Shown: positions 1 to 8,937 of the stretch, one piece after another | How positions within the stretch are numbered: the stretch's first letter is position 1 | Layout of the letters: every line of letters starts with the position of its first letter | Assembly: GCA_001767525.1 (NCBI GenBank) | Contig: MELF01000041.1 | Location: forward strand, 16,402-80,401 | DNA length: 64,000 bases | Reading direction: 5' to 3' | Origin: Acidobacteria bacterium RIFCSPLOWO2_12_FULL_68_19 | GTDB taxonomy: Bacteria; Acidobacteriota; Vicinamibacteria; Vicinamibacterales; UBA2999 | Program-made: the position numbers and the translations under genes | The notes under the pieces: model-generated | The model's input: the letters and a program-made list of their open reading frames with translations, nothing else | What the model was told of the DNA's origin: nothing | The model's database searches: none

Positions 1-726
1 GGCGCCGGCGAGGCGCGCGCTGTAGGCTCCGAACGGCGCGAGCTTCTCGACGAGCACGAACACCGTGAGCGCGCCGATGACCCAGAGGTTCATGACGCCG
101 CCGGCGAACAGCAGCAGCATGAGGGCCCAGCAGCACCCGAGACAGTAGCGCCCGTGCCCGAGGCCCATGCGGAAGGCGCCGATCGCGCCGGCGCGCCAGC
201 GCTGCATGATGAACGACAGCGGCGAGCGGCACGCCTGCAGGCAGGTGGCCTTGAACGGCGTCAACTGGTACGCGCCGGCTGTCAGCAGCAGGACGCCGGC
301 CGCCCAGGGACTCGCCGTTTCCATCATCGGCGTGATGAGGAACGAGTCGCTCAGCGCCCGCTGCAGGAGCGTCGCGCCGAGGCTGAAGCCCAGCCACACG
401 AGCACGTAGCCCGCCGCCATCGCGGACACGCGCGCCACGGCTGAGCCGGCGCCGGCGCCGCGGCGCGCGACGCCGGCGTACAGCAGCAGCATCGGCGAGA
501 TGGACGGCAGCATCATGCCGGCCATCATGACGCCCCACATCGCCCAGATGAGCAGCACGTACCGCACGTCCCACGTGCCGGCCATCATCCAGGCCGACGG
601 CCCGGTCATCGGGCCGTACATGTCGCGCGCCATCGGGACGATCCACAGCCAGCACAGGGCGGTGAGGGCGAGCAGCCCCACGGCGATGCCGATCTGCAGC
701 TGTCTGGTTCGCGCGTCTTCTGTCAT
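1..726 (-). CDS. DUF2182 family integral membrane protein (3' end beyond window)
   Basis: Translating the minus strand from the ATG at 726 gives an open frame to the window edge (242 residues, C-terminus missing). It begins MTEDARTRQLQ and has several hydrophobic helices. Family signatures are W-M-M-A-G-T-W near residue 45, the Met-rich helix WGVMMAGMMLPS, and a late GLGHGRYCLGCCW segment with paired cysteines. These are typical of DUF2182, predicted metal-binding membrane proteins of unknown function often found near DUF1326 proteins. The gene is divergent from the PTPS-like gene. The fold assignment is solid; the function is unknown. Confidence 0.85.
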   Translation of the reverse strand, partial: MTEDARTRQLQIGIAVGLLALTALCWLWIVPMARDMYGPMTGPSAWMMAGTWDVRYVLLIWAMWGVMMAGMMLPSISPMLLLYAGVARRGAGAGSAVARVSAMAAGYVLVWLGFSLGATLLQRALSDSFLITPMMETASPWAAGVLLLTAGAYQLTPFKATCLQACRSPLSFIMQRWRAGAIGAFRMGLGHGRYCLGCCWALMLLLFAGGVMNLWVIGALTVFVLVEKLAPFGAYSARLAGA

Positions 727-791
727 GGCCGGTGCCGCTCCATCCTAACGCGGAAGGGGCGTGGTACGATCCCGCGGGGAGAACGCAGTCG

Positions 792-1292
792 ATGGAGGGG
801 AGCGGGCGATTTCGGGTTGTGGTCAGCAAGGACGATCTGGTCTTTTCGTCCGCGCACTTCATCACCTACGCGGGGCACCGCTGCGAAGGACTGCACGGGC
901 ACAACTACCGCGCGCGGGTGACCGTCGACGGGGCGCTCGATCCCGCCGACCGTCTGGTCTTCGATTTCCTCGAGCTGAAGCGGATCATGCGGCGGCTCTG
1001 CCGCGACATCGATCATCTGGTGCTGCTGCCCACCGAGAGCGCCCGGATCGCCGTCGCCCAGGAGGGCGACGCCGTGCTCGTGGCGGTCGACGGCACGCCG
1101 CGGTACCGGTTCCCGCGGCGCGATTGCGCGCTGCTGCCGGTGGCCAACACGACCGTGGAGATGCTGGCGGCACTGCTGGCCGAACGCCTGCGGGCCGCGC
1201 TCGAGGCGCTCGGTGCGAGCCGGCTGACCGCGATCGAAATGGAGGTCGAGGAGAACTTCGGCCAGTCTGCGATCTATCGGATGGAGTTCTAG
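792..1292 (+). CDS. 6-pyruvoyl-tetrahydropterin synthase / QueD family protein
   Basis: 166 residues from the ATG at 792, which has a GGGGAG ribosome site about 10 bases upstream; an in-frame ATG at 732 lies in the divergent promoter region and is less likely. The zinc-site histidines (SSAH near residue 20 and the HGHNY motif) and the nucleophile cysteine in GHRCEGLHGHNY are present, as is the late glutamate-containing segment EMEVEENFG. The family makes 6-carboxy-tetrahydropterin for queuosine, or tetrahydrobiopterin precursors. A roughly 35-residue stretch in the middle (around ESARIAVAQEGDAV) is longer than in E. coli QueD and resembles the PTPS-like variants. No queuosine genes are adjacent, so the exact pathway is open. 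Confidence 0.85.
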   Translation: MEGSGRFRVVVSKDDLVFSSAHFITYAGHRCEGLHGHNYRARVTVDGALDPADRLVFDFLELKRIMRRLCRDIDHLVLLPTESARIAVAQEGDAVLVAVDGTPRYRFPRRDCALLPVANTTVEMLAALLAERLRAALEALGASRLTAIEMEVEENFGQSAIYRMEF

Positions 1293-1311
1293 CACTGACG
1301 GTTGCCGGTCG

Positions 1312-2445
1312 CTACGCCATGCGGCGCGCCCGCAGATGGACGAGGACGCCGACGAGCACGGCATAGAGGCACGTAATGACCGACAGCCCCATGAAGCGCC
1401 CGTACGCGGCGCGGCCCATGAGGTCGAAGGTCGTCAGGCCCGCACCGGCCAGGCACCCGACCGTGAGGATCTGGAGCGGGCGTTCGAGACGCGGCAGCGC
1501 GTTGACGAGCAGCACGACGGCGGGCGTCGAGACGAGCAGCACGTAATCCCATCCCTGCGGCGCGAGCAGGACGACCAGCGTGAGCAGCAGGGCGACTTCG
1601 AGGTATTCCGGCTGCGCCACCGCCGGGTGGCGCAGCCGAACCACCGCGCCGAACGCCGCCACGAGCGCGAGACTGGTGGCGAGCGCCATCCCGCTGGCGG
1701 CCGGCCCAGGGCCGATCCATTTCGCGTACATCGCCGCAATCGACACGTTGTCCGGATTGGTGAGCAGGGGCGGCGTCGAGCTGGTGACCGTGTCCCACCA
1801 TGCCCGGAGCAGTTCCACGTTGCCAGTGGTTCCGTAGACGAGCGCCGGCGCGGCGAGGGCGGCCGCCAGCAGCATCGCGCACGCCGCAGCGGCCCGGAAG
1901 CGCCGGGCGCCCAGCAGGTACGGCAGGAACACGACCGCGTACGGCTTGAGGAGCGCGGCCGCGGCGAAGGCGGCGCCGGCGCCGCTGTCGCGTCGTCGCA
2001 GCAGGAGCGCGAGGCCAATCACCGCCAGAAGGGCAACGAGCAGGTTGATCTGGCCGAGCAGCAGCTCGCGCGCGTAGAACTTGCCGAGGGACAGGAGCGC
2101 GGCGCCGACGAGCAGCGACGACGGCACGGCACGGTGCGGGAGTTCGCCGACCGACAGCGCGACCAGGCCGACGAGGGCTCCGACCGAGAGCGCGAACCAG
2201 GCCGCCTTGGCCGCCGTGACGGGAACGGCCGCCAGCGGTACGAAGACGAACGCCGTCGCCGGGAAGTACTTGAACTGGTAGTGGCCGTCCGTGGCGCGGT
2301 AGAGCGGCTCGCCGGCCGCGGCGCGGGCGCCGGCGGTCCGGTACACCTCGAAGTCCGGCATACTGCCGCCGATCCGGAGCACGAACGCCGCCGCCGCGAG
2401 GCAGCCGGCCAGTGCCACGACCACCAGGAGCACGGCCCTGCGCAT
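1312..2445 (-). CDS. GT87-family (DUF2029) integral membrane glycosyltransferase
   Basis: 377 residues with about ten hydrophobic segments. The N-terminal helix is followed by the periplasmic signature DFEVYRTAGARAAAGEPLYR and then Q-F-K-Y-F-P-A-T, the typical layout of polyprenyl-phosphate-dependent GT87 mannosyltransferase-like proteins, with the Asp of the first loop as likely catalytic residue. It is convergent with the PTPS-like gene (20-bp gap), and its upstream side faces the inverted repeats at 2554-2712. Acceptor and sugar cannot be deduced. Confidence 0.85.
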   Translation of the reverse strand: MRRAVLLVVVALAGCLAAAAFVLRIGGSMPDFEVYRTAGARAAAGEPLYRATDGHYQFKYFPATAFVFVPLAAVPVTAAKAAWFALSVGALVGLVALSVGELPHRAVPSSLLVGAALLSLGKFYARELLLGQINLLVALLAVIGLALLLRRRDSGAGAAFAAAALLKPYAVVFLPYLLGARRFRAAAACAMLLAAALAAPALVYGTTGNVELLRAWWDTVTSSTPPLLTNPDNVSIAAMYAKWIGPGPAASGMALATSLALVAAFGAVVRLRHPAVAQPEYLEVALLLTLVVLLAPQGWDYVLLVSTPAVVLLVNALPRLERPLQILTVGCLAGAGLTTFDLMGRAAYGRFMGLSVITCLYAVLVGVLVHLRARRMA

Positions 2446-2553
2446 CGCCGGCAGTCTAGCCGATTGACCGGTCGCTCGGACCGGCCGGGCCGGAAGTTTG
2501 CCCTATACACGGGCCGCCGCCGGGGTATACATTCTCGGGGCGGGGTGGCCCTT

Positions 2554-2623
2554 GGACCGCTATACGGCCCCTTGCGAGAATTTTGTACTCGTTGTCCCGC
2601 GCGGGCGGGCCGTATAGCGGTCC
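2554..2623. repeat. Perfect 17-bp inverted repeat, 36-bp spacer
   Basis: Left arm 2554-2570 (GGACCGCTATACGGCCC) and right arm 2607-2623 are exact reverse complements. Each arm contains a TATAC/GTATA core, and two more TATAC words lie just upstream (near 2503 and 2526). It sits in the 311-bp non-coding gap between a minus-strand and a plus-strand gene, so it could be a two-site operator for a divergent promoter, or a mobile-repeat relic. No regulator can be named. Confidence 0.7.
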
Positions 2624-2656
2624 TAGGCGCGCGATGCGCGCCAAGAAGACACTGGC

Positions 2657-2712
2657 AACCAGCCGAGGGGCTCTGCCGGGGGATATCAAAGGGCAGAGCC
2701 CCTTGGCTGGTT
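2657..2712 (+). promoter_or_regulatory. Long hairpin in the 5' leader of the NHL-repeat gene
   Basis: Arms 2657-2677 and 2691-2712 pair over 21 bp with a single mismatch, around a loop of about 13 bases. The structure ends 44 bases before the ATG at 2757. It lacks a following T run, so it is not a classic terminator. An RNA-level control element, or a transcript-stabilising stem, for the two NHL genes is the most economical reading. Confidence 0.5.
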
Positions 2713-2756
2713 CCACCCCCACCTACCCGCCTGTGCGGAGGTATGCGGAGGCTGAC

Positions 2757-3803
2757 ATGAAGCGATGCGTCATCGGTGGCCTGGTCGTCGCAGCCGTGCT
2801 GACTGCCGGCGTCGGGTTCGCCCAGAACAAGGCCAGGGCGGAGAACGTCCCGGAGATCCCGTTTGAATCGGTACCGAACTTCTTCAAGATGCCGCCGGAC
2901 GTGTACTTCGGCGAGAGCATGGGCGTCGCCAGGAACTCGAAAGGCAACATCTTCGTCTACCACCGCCGCGACGATACGCGCCTGTTCGAATTCGATCCGA
3001 ACGGCACCTTCGTGCGTGAATGGACCCCGGGATTGTACGGGTTCGAATTCGCGCACAAGGTCCGCGTCGACCGGGACGACAACGTCTGGGTGGTCGACGA
3101 AGGGACGAACATGGTGATCAAGTTCAACCCCGAAGGGCGCGTCGTGATGGTGCTCGGGCGCCGTCCGGAGGCGATCGAGGGCGCCGTCGAGACGCCCGAG
3201 GGCGACCCGCCGGCCGACGAGCGGTACCTGTTCGGCCGTCCGACCGACGTCGGGTGGGACGGGCAGGGGAACATCTTCATCTCCGACGGCTACATCAACC
3301 ACCGGGTCGTGAAGTTCGACAGGAACGGGCGGTTCATCCGCAAGGTGGGCAGCAACCTGCGGGGGAGCGAGCCGTACCAGTTCAACACGCCGCACTCGCT
3401 GGCCGTCGACGCGCAGGGGAACGTCTACGTCGCCGACCGCGGCAACCAGCGGATTCAGGTGTTCGACAACAATCTGGTGCTCCGGGCGATCTACGACAAC
3501 GTCGGCAACCCGTGGGAGGTGTGCATCTCGCCGGGGCCGCACCAGTACCTCTTCTCGTCGAACTCGAACCCCGACTCGAACACCCCGGCGAGTTCGTGGG
3601 ACATCACCGGCGAGATCTACAAGATGGAGCTCGACGGCCGCATCGTCGGCAAGTTCGGCCGCGCGGGCAAGGCGCTCGGCCAGTTCCAGACGGTCCACGG
3701 CATCGACTGCCGCAACCCGGACGAGCTGATTATTTCCGAGATCTCGGCGTGGCGGGTGCAGAAGGTCCGTCTCCGTCAGACCACCACGACATCGAGCCGC
3801 TGA
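2757..3803 (+). CDS. Exported NHL-repeat beta-propeller protein (copy 1)
   Basis: 348 residues. The chosen ATG at 2757 follows a GCGGAGG ribosome site and opens a signal peptide (MKRCVIGG, hydrophobic core, cleavage near GFAQ). The mature part is a run of NHL/SMP-30-type blades: NIFVYHRRDDTRLFEFDPNG, NVWVVDEGTNMVIKFNPEG, NIFISDGYINHRVVKFDRNG and NVYVADRGNQRIQVFDNN. This is the repeat seen in peptidyl-alpha-hydroxyglycine lyases and scaffold propellers. It acts outside the cytoplasm. It is followed 11 bases later by a paralog, indicating tandem duplication and cotranscription. The enzymatic role is unknown. Confidence 0.88.
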   Translation: MKRCVIGGLVVAAVLTAGVGFAQNKARAENVPEIPFESVPNFFKMPPDVYFGESMGVARNSKGNIFVYHRRDDTRLFEFDPNGTFVREWTPGLYGFEFAHKVRVDRDDNVWVVDEGTNMVIKFNPEGRVVMVLGRRPEAIEGAVETPEGDPPADERYLFGRPTDVGWDGQGNIFISDGYINHRVVKFDRNGRFIRKVGSNLRGSEPYQFNTPHSLAVDAQGNVYVADRGNQRIQVFDNNLVLRAIYDNVGNPWEVCISPGPHQYLFSSNSNPDSNTPASSWDITGEIYKMELDGRIVGKFGRAGKALGQFQTVHGIDCRNPDELIISEISAWRVQKVRLRQTTTTSSR

Positions 3804-3814
3804 GGGAGAGTGCC

Positions 3815-4939
3815 ATGAAACGTCTGCTTCTCGTGTCCCTCGCCGCGGCGGCCGTCGCGCTCGGGGTGTCGGTATCGGCGCAGTTGAGCTTTCCGGAGAT
3901 TCCGTACGACGCGGTCGATCCGCTGGTGCTCACGCGCGACGTGTACATCGGGGAGGCGGCCGGTGTCGCCACCAACTCGAAGGGCGACATCTTCGTCTAC
4001 ACGCGCACCGGCACGCCGCACATCGCGACGGCCGGGTCGCGGAACGTCTCGCACGGCGGCGCGCGGCTCCTCCAGTTCGACCGCACCGGGAAGTTCGTCC
4101 GCGAGATCGGCCAGGGCGTCTACGGCTTCCTCGAGGCGCAGCAGGTGCGCGTCGACACGCAGGACAACGTCTGGGTCGTCGATCAGATGTCGAGCCAGGT
4201 GATCAAGTTCGATCCCAACGGCCGCGTGCAGATGGTGTTCGGCCGCAAGCCGGAAGCGATGCGCGTGCCGAACCTCCCGCTCTCGACCCTCGCCGACACC
4301 TACGCGCTCGTGCCGCGGCAAGGCAAGCCGACGCCCGCCGGGCGAGGGGCCGGGCCCAACGCGCCGCCGGGATCGGCGGCCCCGGGCGAGAACTTCAACC
4401 GTCCGACCGACGTCGCGTGGGATTCGAAGGGCAATATCTACGTCTCCGACGGCTACGGCAATTCCCGCGTCGCGAAGTACGACCCGAACGGCAAGTGGCT
4501 CAAGAACTGGGGCTCGACCGGTACCGAGACCGGCCAGTTCCGGGTGGTCAAGGGAATCGTGATCGACGCCGCCGACAACGTCTACGTCGCCGACCGGGAC
4601 AACCGCCGGATCCAGGTGTTCGATACCGAGGGGACCTTCAAGACGCAGTTCCGCAACGTCGGCTCGCCGTGGGCGATCTGCGTCACGCCGGGGCCGCGGC
4701 AGTTCCTGTACGTCTCGAACTCGAACCCGCCCAACAACCTCGACTACGACGGCGAGATCATCAAGATGTCGCTCGACGGCCGCATCGTCGGGAAGTTCGG
4801 CCGGGCCGGAAAGCTGCTCAAGGAGTTCGGCACCGTCAACTCGATCGACTGCCGGAGCGAGAACGAGCTCTACGTCGGCGAGATCGGGAACTGGCGGGTG
4901 CAGAAGGTGACGCTCAAGCCGGCGGCGGGAACGCAGTAA
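3815..4939 (+). CDS. Exported NHL-repeat beta-propeller protein (copy 2)
   Basis: 374 residues from the ATG at 3815, behind GAGGGAGAG. It has a signal peptide (MKRLLLVSLAAAAVALG, cleavage near VSAQ) and the same blade order as the gene before it (VYIGEAAGVATNSKGDIFV, NVWVVDQMSSQVIKFDPNG, NIYVSDGYGNSRVAKYDPNG, NVYVADRDNRRIQVFD, EIGNWRVQKV). It differs from copy 1 mainly by an inserted, Pro/Gly/Ala-rich linker around residues 165-195. It is a periplasmic or surface propeller; substrate unknown. A strong hairpin follows the stop. Confidence 0.88.
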   Translation: MKRLLLVSLAAAAVALGVSVSAQLSFPEIPYDAVDPLVLTRDVYIGEAAGVATNSKGDIFVYTRTGTPHIATAGSRNVSHGGARLLQFDRTGKFVREIGQGVYGFLEAQQVRVDTQDNVWVVDQMSSQVIKFDPNGRVQMVFGRKPEAMRVPNLPLSTLADTYALVPRQGKPTPAGRGAGPNAPPGSAAPGENFNRPTDVAWDSKGNIYVSDGYGNSRVAKYDPNGKWLKNWGSTGTETGQFRVVKGIVIDAADNVYVADRDNRRIQVFDTEGTFKTQFRNVGSPWAICVTPGPRQFLYVSNSNPPNNLDYDGEIIKMSLDGRIVGKFGRAGKLLKEFGTVNSIDCRSENELYVGEIGNWRVQKVTLKPAAGTQ

Positions 4940-4947
4940 CTCGACGT

Positions 4948-4991
4948 GCCTGGAGCGCCGAGGCGCCTCGCGCGCCGGCGGCGCTCCAGGC
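4948..4991. terminator. Hairpin between converging genes
   Basis: Arms 4948-4959 and 4980-4991 (GCCTGGAGCGCC / GGCGCTCCAGGC) are perfect 12-bp complements with a 20-base loop. It lies 8 bases after the stop of the second NHL gene and 27 bases before the stop of the convergent gene. It probably acts as a bidirectional transcription end, although neither side carries a T run. Confidence 0.6.
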
Positions 4992-5017
4992 GCCTTCGCC
5001 CGCCAGCTCCCCCGCGA

Positions 5018-5971
5018 CTACCTGCCCTCTCCTCCGCGCTTCCGCAACTGCATCTCCGGGGAGCGGTTCCCTTCGTGGCAGGCGAACTCCATCAACTGGA
5101 ACCCCGGCGTCGCGTTCCGCCGCAGCGGGAAGGTCATCGTCCAGGGCTGCGTGTACACGGTCGGATCCTCGATCCGTGCTTCCCACAGCAGCGTGTTGCG
5201 GTCGACCATCGTGATGCGCTCGGTGACGCGCGCCGCCGCCGAGTAGAAGTTCCCGACGTTGTCCAGCCACTCGCGGCCGTTCTGGTTGGTCGTCTCGATG
5301 ACGAGCGTGTTCTCCTCCCAGCGGCCGCGCGAGTCGCCCATCCACGTGCGGACGGCGCCGCCGGGACGGGGGCGGCCGTCCATGGCAATCACGCGGAACG
5401 CGTGGTTCTGCTCGTGGAGCGTGAAGATGAACGGCGACCCCTGCGGCTGGACGAACTGGTAGTCCATCATCCACATCTGTCTGGGCACGCCGCGCAGGAA
5501 GCACTGCGCGTTCGGATCGAGGAACTCGATGGACGGCGGGTCGAGCGTGTTCCGCTCGCGCAGCTGCTGCGTGGAAGCCGCCCACCTCTGGTAGGGCACC
5601 TGGCCGTCCGGCGGATCGACGATGAGCGTCGGGCCGCCCTGGTAGGCGTAGCTCGCCTCGTGCGCTTCGATGTTGAACGCCTGGCGGTTGGCGTTCCAGT
5701 ACCCCTGGAAGTCGGGCGTGCCGTCGGCGGTCCGCGGCGGCGTGAAGGTCCCGATCTTCGCTTTCGCACAGGCGTAGAACGCGATCGGATCCGCCGGACA
5801 CCCCGCGATCGTGGCTCGGCGGGTCGGCAACTCCGTCCGTTCGAGCGGCTGCTGTTCGCGCGGCGCCTGAGCCGACGCGGCAGAGGACGTCTGTGCGCCG
5901 AGTCCGGTACCGACCAGGACAGCCAGCGCCGGTACGAGGATGTTGTTGCGACGCCTCCGTGCCGTCCGCAT
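5018..5971 (-). CDS. Exported protein of an uncharacterised Acidobacteria-type family (GDSRGRW, copy A)
   Basis: 317 residues from the ATG at 5971, which puts an Arg-rich n-region (MRTARRRR) before a hydrophobic signal core; an ATG at 5983 is an alternative. The mature part shows the family landmarks: TPDFQGYWN, then QVPYQRWA, CFLRGVPRQMW, HAFRVIAMDGRP, the hallmark TWMGDSRGRWEENTLVIET, then ERITMVD and a closing segment PGFQLMEFACHEGN. Three paralogs lie at 10397, 11705 and 12638. No catalytic motif is recognised and the function is unknown. It is divergent from the TonB-dependent receptor gene. Confidence 0.8.
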   Translation of the reverse strand: MRTARRRRNNILVPALAVLVGTGLGAQTSSAASAQAPREQQPLERTELPTRRATIAGCPADPIAFYACAKAKIGTFTPPRTADGTPDFQGYWNANRQAFNIEAHEASYAYQGGPTLIVDPPDGQVPYQRWAASTQQLRERNTLDPPSIEFLDPNAQCFLRGVPRQMWMMDYQFVQPQGSPFIFTLHEQNHAFRVIAMDGRPRPGGAVRTWMGDSRGRWEENTLVIETTNQNGREWLDNVGNFYSAAARVTERITMVDRNTLLWEARIEDPTVYTQPWTMTFPLRRNATPGFQLMEFACHEGNRSPEMQLRKRGGEGR

Positions 5972-6042
5972 GCTGGACAGCATACCGCAGTTGACAACCC
6001 TCTCGAACTGATGTTCAGTGGGCGCGACAAAGGGAGCGTGCG

Positions 6043-8937
6043 ATGACACGAAGGACTCTGGCGGTACTGGCGATGGCGGTCACCCTTATCCTGACGTCGG
6101 CCGGCGTGGGGCAGGCGCAGGAGGCGGCGCTGAGCGGATCGGTATCGGACGCCACCGGCGGTCTGCTGCCTGGCGTCACGGTGACGGCGGTGCACGAGGC
6201 GACCGGCAACGTCTTCACGGCGGTGACGGACGGGACGGGCGCCTACCGGATCCCGGCGCGGGCCGGCGCGTACCGAATCACGGCGGAGCTGGCGGGCTTC
6301 ACGACCGTCACACGCACCGGCGTGGAGCTGCTGGTCGGCCAGCAGGTGGTGGTGAACTTCCAGATGGCGCTCTCGACGGTCCAGGAGTCGGTGACCGTGA
6401 CGGCCGAGGCGCCGCTGGTGGACACGACGACCTCGAGGCTGGGCGGCAACATCGACCCGCGGCAGATGCAGGATCTGCCGGTGCTGGGTCGCAACTGGAT
6501 CGATCTCGTCACGCTGGCGCCGGGCAGCCGCGCCAACGCGGTCTCCGAGCAGGGCGAGCCGGTCGCCGGGACCAGCCGGCGCGATTTTCAGATCAATCTG
6601 GACGGTCAGCAGGTGACGACCAATCTGACGCCCACGGCGAGCCAGCCGCGCGTCAGCCGCGACGCGATCGCGGAGTTCCAGTTCGTGTCGAGCCGCTTCG
6701 ACGCGACGCAGGGGCGCTCGAGCGGCGTGCAGGTGAATGCCATTACGAAGTCCGGCACCAACACCTTCGCCGGCTCGCTGTCCGGCTACTTCCGGCACGA
6801 CAGCCTCAATGCCGCCGATCCGATCGCGGGACGAGTGCTGCCGTACTCCCAGCAGCAGATCAGCAGCACCTACGGCGGACCGATCGTGCGTGACCGGTTC
6901 CACTTCTTCGGTTATTACGAGTACGACCGCAATCCCGCCACCGTCGGATTCGAGACGCCGTACCCGAGCTTCAATTTCCCCCTGACCAGCCTCCGGCGGA
7001 CGGACCTCGCGGGACTGCGGCTCGACCACCAGCTCTCGCCGCAGCTCCGCTTCATGGTGCGCGGGAACCTGTACCGGCGCGACACCCCGTACGACGGGGC
7101 GTCCGGCGCCACGAACCACCCGGCGTCCATGTTCGACAACCGCACCCGCATGTGGGGGGCGAACGCGTCGCTCACGCAGGTACTGAGCAGTCGTGCCGTC
7201 AACGAGGTCAAGGCCGGGTGGCAGAGTCTGTACTATGCGAACGAGAACTATACGCAATGGGCGCAACACCCGGCGGCTGCGCAGGGGATTACCAGGGGAT
7301 CACCGCGCATCACGTTCGTCGGCTATGCGATTTCGGGCAACGCGAACCAGCCCCAGTATCTGGGCCAGGACGTCTATTCGCTGCGGGACGACCTCACTGC
7401 TTCGTTCACGGCGCGCGGGCGTCACGACGTCAAGATTGGCGGTGAATACCTGTTTGCCGACTACCGCATGTTGAACACGCGGAACGGCATGGGGGTGATC
7501 GACGCGCAAGGCGGGCGGCCGCCGGCCAATCTCGAGCAGTTGTTTCCGGTCTGGGACGATGCCTCGACGTGGAACCTGAATGCGATCTCGCCGCTCGTAC
7601 GGCGGTACACCATCGGTATCGGCAACTTCCTGTACAACCAGAAGCGGCACGTGGCGGCCGCCTGGGTCCAGGACGACTGGACCGTCACGCCACGCCTCAC
7701 GTTGAACCTGGGGCTCCGGTGGGATTCGGCGTTCGGCGCGTTTGCCAACGAAGTGGCGCTCCTGCCGTGGCTGGAGCCGAATCGTCCCGGCGAGCCCTTC
7801 AATGTCGCACCGCGACTTGGATTCGCCTACAGCCTGAACGACCGTACTGTCGTCCGGGGCGGCGGCGGGCTCTATTTCGGCGAGGTGTTGAACAACATCT
7901 CGTCCTTCACGCTGTCGTACGCCAACACGGCGCAGATCGAACTCGACAACGACGGCCGGCCCGACTTTGCGTCGAACCCCTTCAACGGGCCGATTCCGAC
8001 CTTCGAGCAGGCGCAGCAACGGATGTGCCCCGTGAACCCGGCGCCGCGTTGCCTGCGGCCGTTCACCAACACAATGGCGCCGCCGCCAGCCTGGGCGGCC
8101 GTTCCGTACAGCTACCAGAGCTCGATCGGCGTGCAGCGGCAGATCGGCGAGCGCATCGCCGTCGAGGCCGATTACGTTTACACCGGAGGGCGCAAGGAGC
8201 GGTTCGGTCAGGGCCACAACCCACAGTTCAACATGAACTTGACGTTCGACCCGGCCACCGGCGTCAACTATCGCTTCAACGACATCAGCCGCCGCGTCGA
8301 TCCCAACTGGGGCGTGGTTCAGTGGGAGATATTCGACCGGAGGTCGAACTATCACGCGCTGCAGACGAGCCTGACCAAGCGGATGAGCAACCGGTGGCAG
8401 GGTTCGGCGTCGTACACGGTGGGCGCCCTGCGCGATGACGACCCGTTGCCGCTCAGCGGTTTCGATCAGGTGCGGTTCGCGGTGCCGGAGGACCTCGGCG
8501 GCGAATATGGGCTCGCAGAAACCGATCAGCGGCACCGGTTCGTCTTCAATGGTCTCTGGGAAGTGGGCTACGGGTTCCAGGTGAGCGGCCTGTATCTCTA
8601 CGGATCGGGGGACCGCTACCAGAACTACTACGGCGGCGACCCGCGCAACACGGGCCGGTCGAACAGCCGCCTCCGTCCGAACGGGACGATCGTGTCGCGC
8701 AACAGCTTCGTCGGGGAACCGATTCACCGTGTGGACGCGCGCGTCCAGCGCCGCTTTCCGTTTGGATCGCGCATGGCGGTCACCGGGATCATCGAAGTGT
8801 TCAATCTCCTCGACCGCGAGAACTTCGGCGCGTACACGATCGTCGAGAGCAACGCCCGGTACGGTGGGCCTGTTCGGAGCACGAACGTCGCGTACCAGCC
8901 GCGGATGATTCAGCTCGGCTTCCGCGCGACGTTCTGA
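6043..8937 (+). CDS. TonB-dependent receptor, Oar-like, with carboxypeptidase regulatory-like domain
   Basis: 964 residues. The signal peptide (MTRRTLAVLAMAVTL to GQAQ) is followed by a carboxypeptidase-regulatory-like (transthyretin-like) domain at about 27-110 (ALSGSVSDATGGLLPGVTVTA, GAYRITAELAGF), then a plug region with VTVTAEAPLVDTTTS and LPVLGRNWIDLVTLAPGSR, and a long beta-barrel ending in an aromatic residue (FRATF). This architecture is typical of the very large Oar-like outer-membrane receptor families of Acidobacteriota, thought to import oligosaccharides or other large solutes. The stop overlaps the next ATG (TGATG), so the two are translationally coupled. Substrate unknown. Confidence 0.92.
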   Translation: MTRRTLAVLAMAVTLILTSAGVGQAQEAALSGSVSDATGGLLPGVTVTAVHEATGNVFTAVTDGTGAYRIPARAGAYRITAELAGFTTVTRTGVELLVGQQVVVNFQMALSTVQESVTVTAEAPLVDTTTSRLGGNIDPRQMQDLPVLGRNWIDLVTLAPGSRANAVSEQGEPVAGTSRRDFQINLDGQQVTTNLTPTASQPRVSRDAIAEFQFVSSRFDATQGRSSGVQVNAITKSGTNTFAGSLSGYFRHDSLNAADPIAGRVLPYSQQQISSTYGGPIVRDRFHFFGYYEYDRNPATVGFETPYPSFNFPLTSLRRTDLAGLRLDHQLSPQLRFMVRGNLYRRDTPYDGASGATNHPASMFDNRTRMWGANASLTQVLSSRAVNEVKAGWQSLYYANENYTQWAQHPAAAQGITRGSPRITFVGYAISGNANQPQYLGQDVYSLRDDLTASFTARGRHDVKIGGEYLFADYRMLNTRNGMGVIDAQGGRPPANLEQLFPVWDDASTWNLNAISPLVRRYTIGIGNFLYNQKRHVAAAWVQDDWTVTPRLTLNLGLRWDSAFGAFANEVALLPWLEPNRPGEPFNVAPRLGFAYSLNDRTVVRGGGGLYFGEVLNNISSFTLSYANTAQIELDNDGRPDFASNPFNGPIPTFEQAQQRMCPVNPAPRCLRPFTNTMAPPPAWAAVPYSYQSSIGVQRQIGERIAVEADYVYTGGRKERFGQGHNPQFNMNLTFDPATGVNYRFNDISRRVDPNWGVVQWEIFDRRSNYHALQTSLTKRMSNRWQGSASYTVGALRDDDPLPLSGFDQVRFAVPEDLGGEYGLAETDQRHRFVFNGLWEVGYGFQVSGLYLYGSGDRYQNYYGGDPRNTGRSNSRLRPNGTIVSRNSFVGEPIHRVDARVQRRFPFGSRMAVTGIIEVFNLLDRENFGAYTIVESNARYGGPVRSTNVAYQPRMIQLGFRATF

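Noticed and set aside
1336-2760. 474-codon plus-strand frame opposite the GT87 gene
   Set aside because: Its translation is Arg/Glu/His-rich without domains and mirrors the antisense of a clear membrane protein; a codon-bias shadow.
2019-3698. 559-codon minus-strand frame over the NHL gene
   Set aside because: No motif, runs through the inverted repeats and the complement of two real genes; a shadow frame.
5991-6019. TTGACA with a TTCAGT 17 bases on as promoter of the receptor gene
   Set aside because: Good -35 but poor -10; too weak to list as a feature without start mapping.
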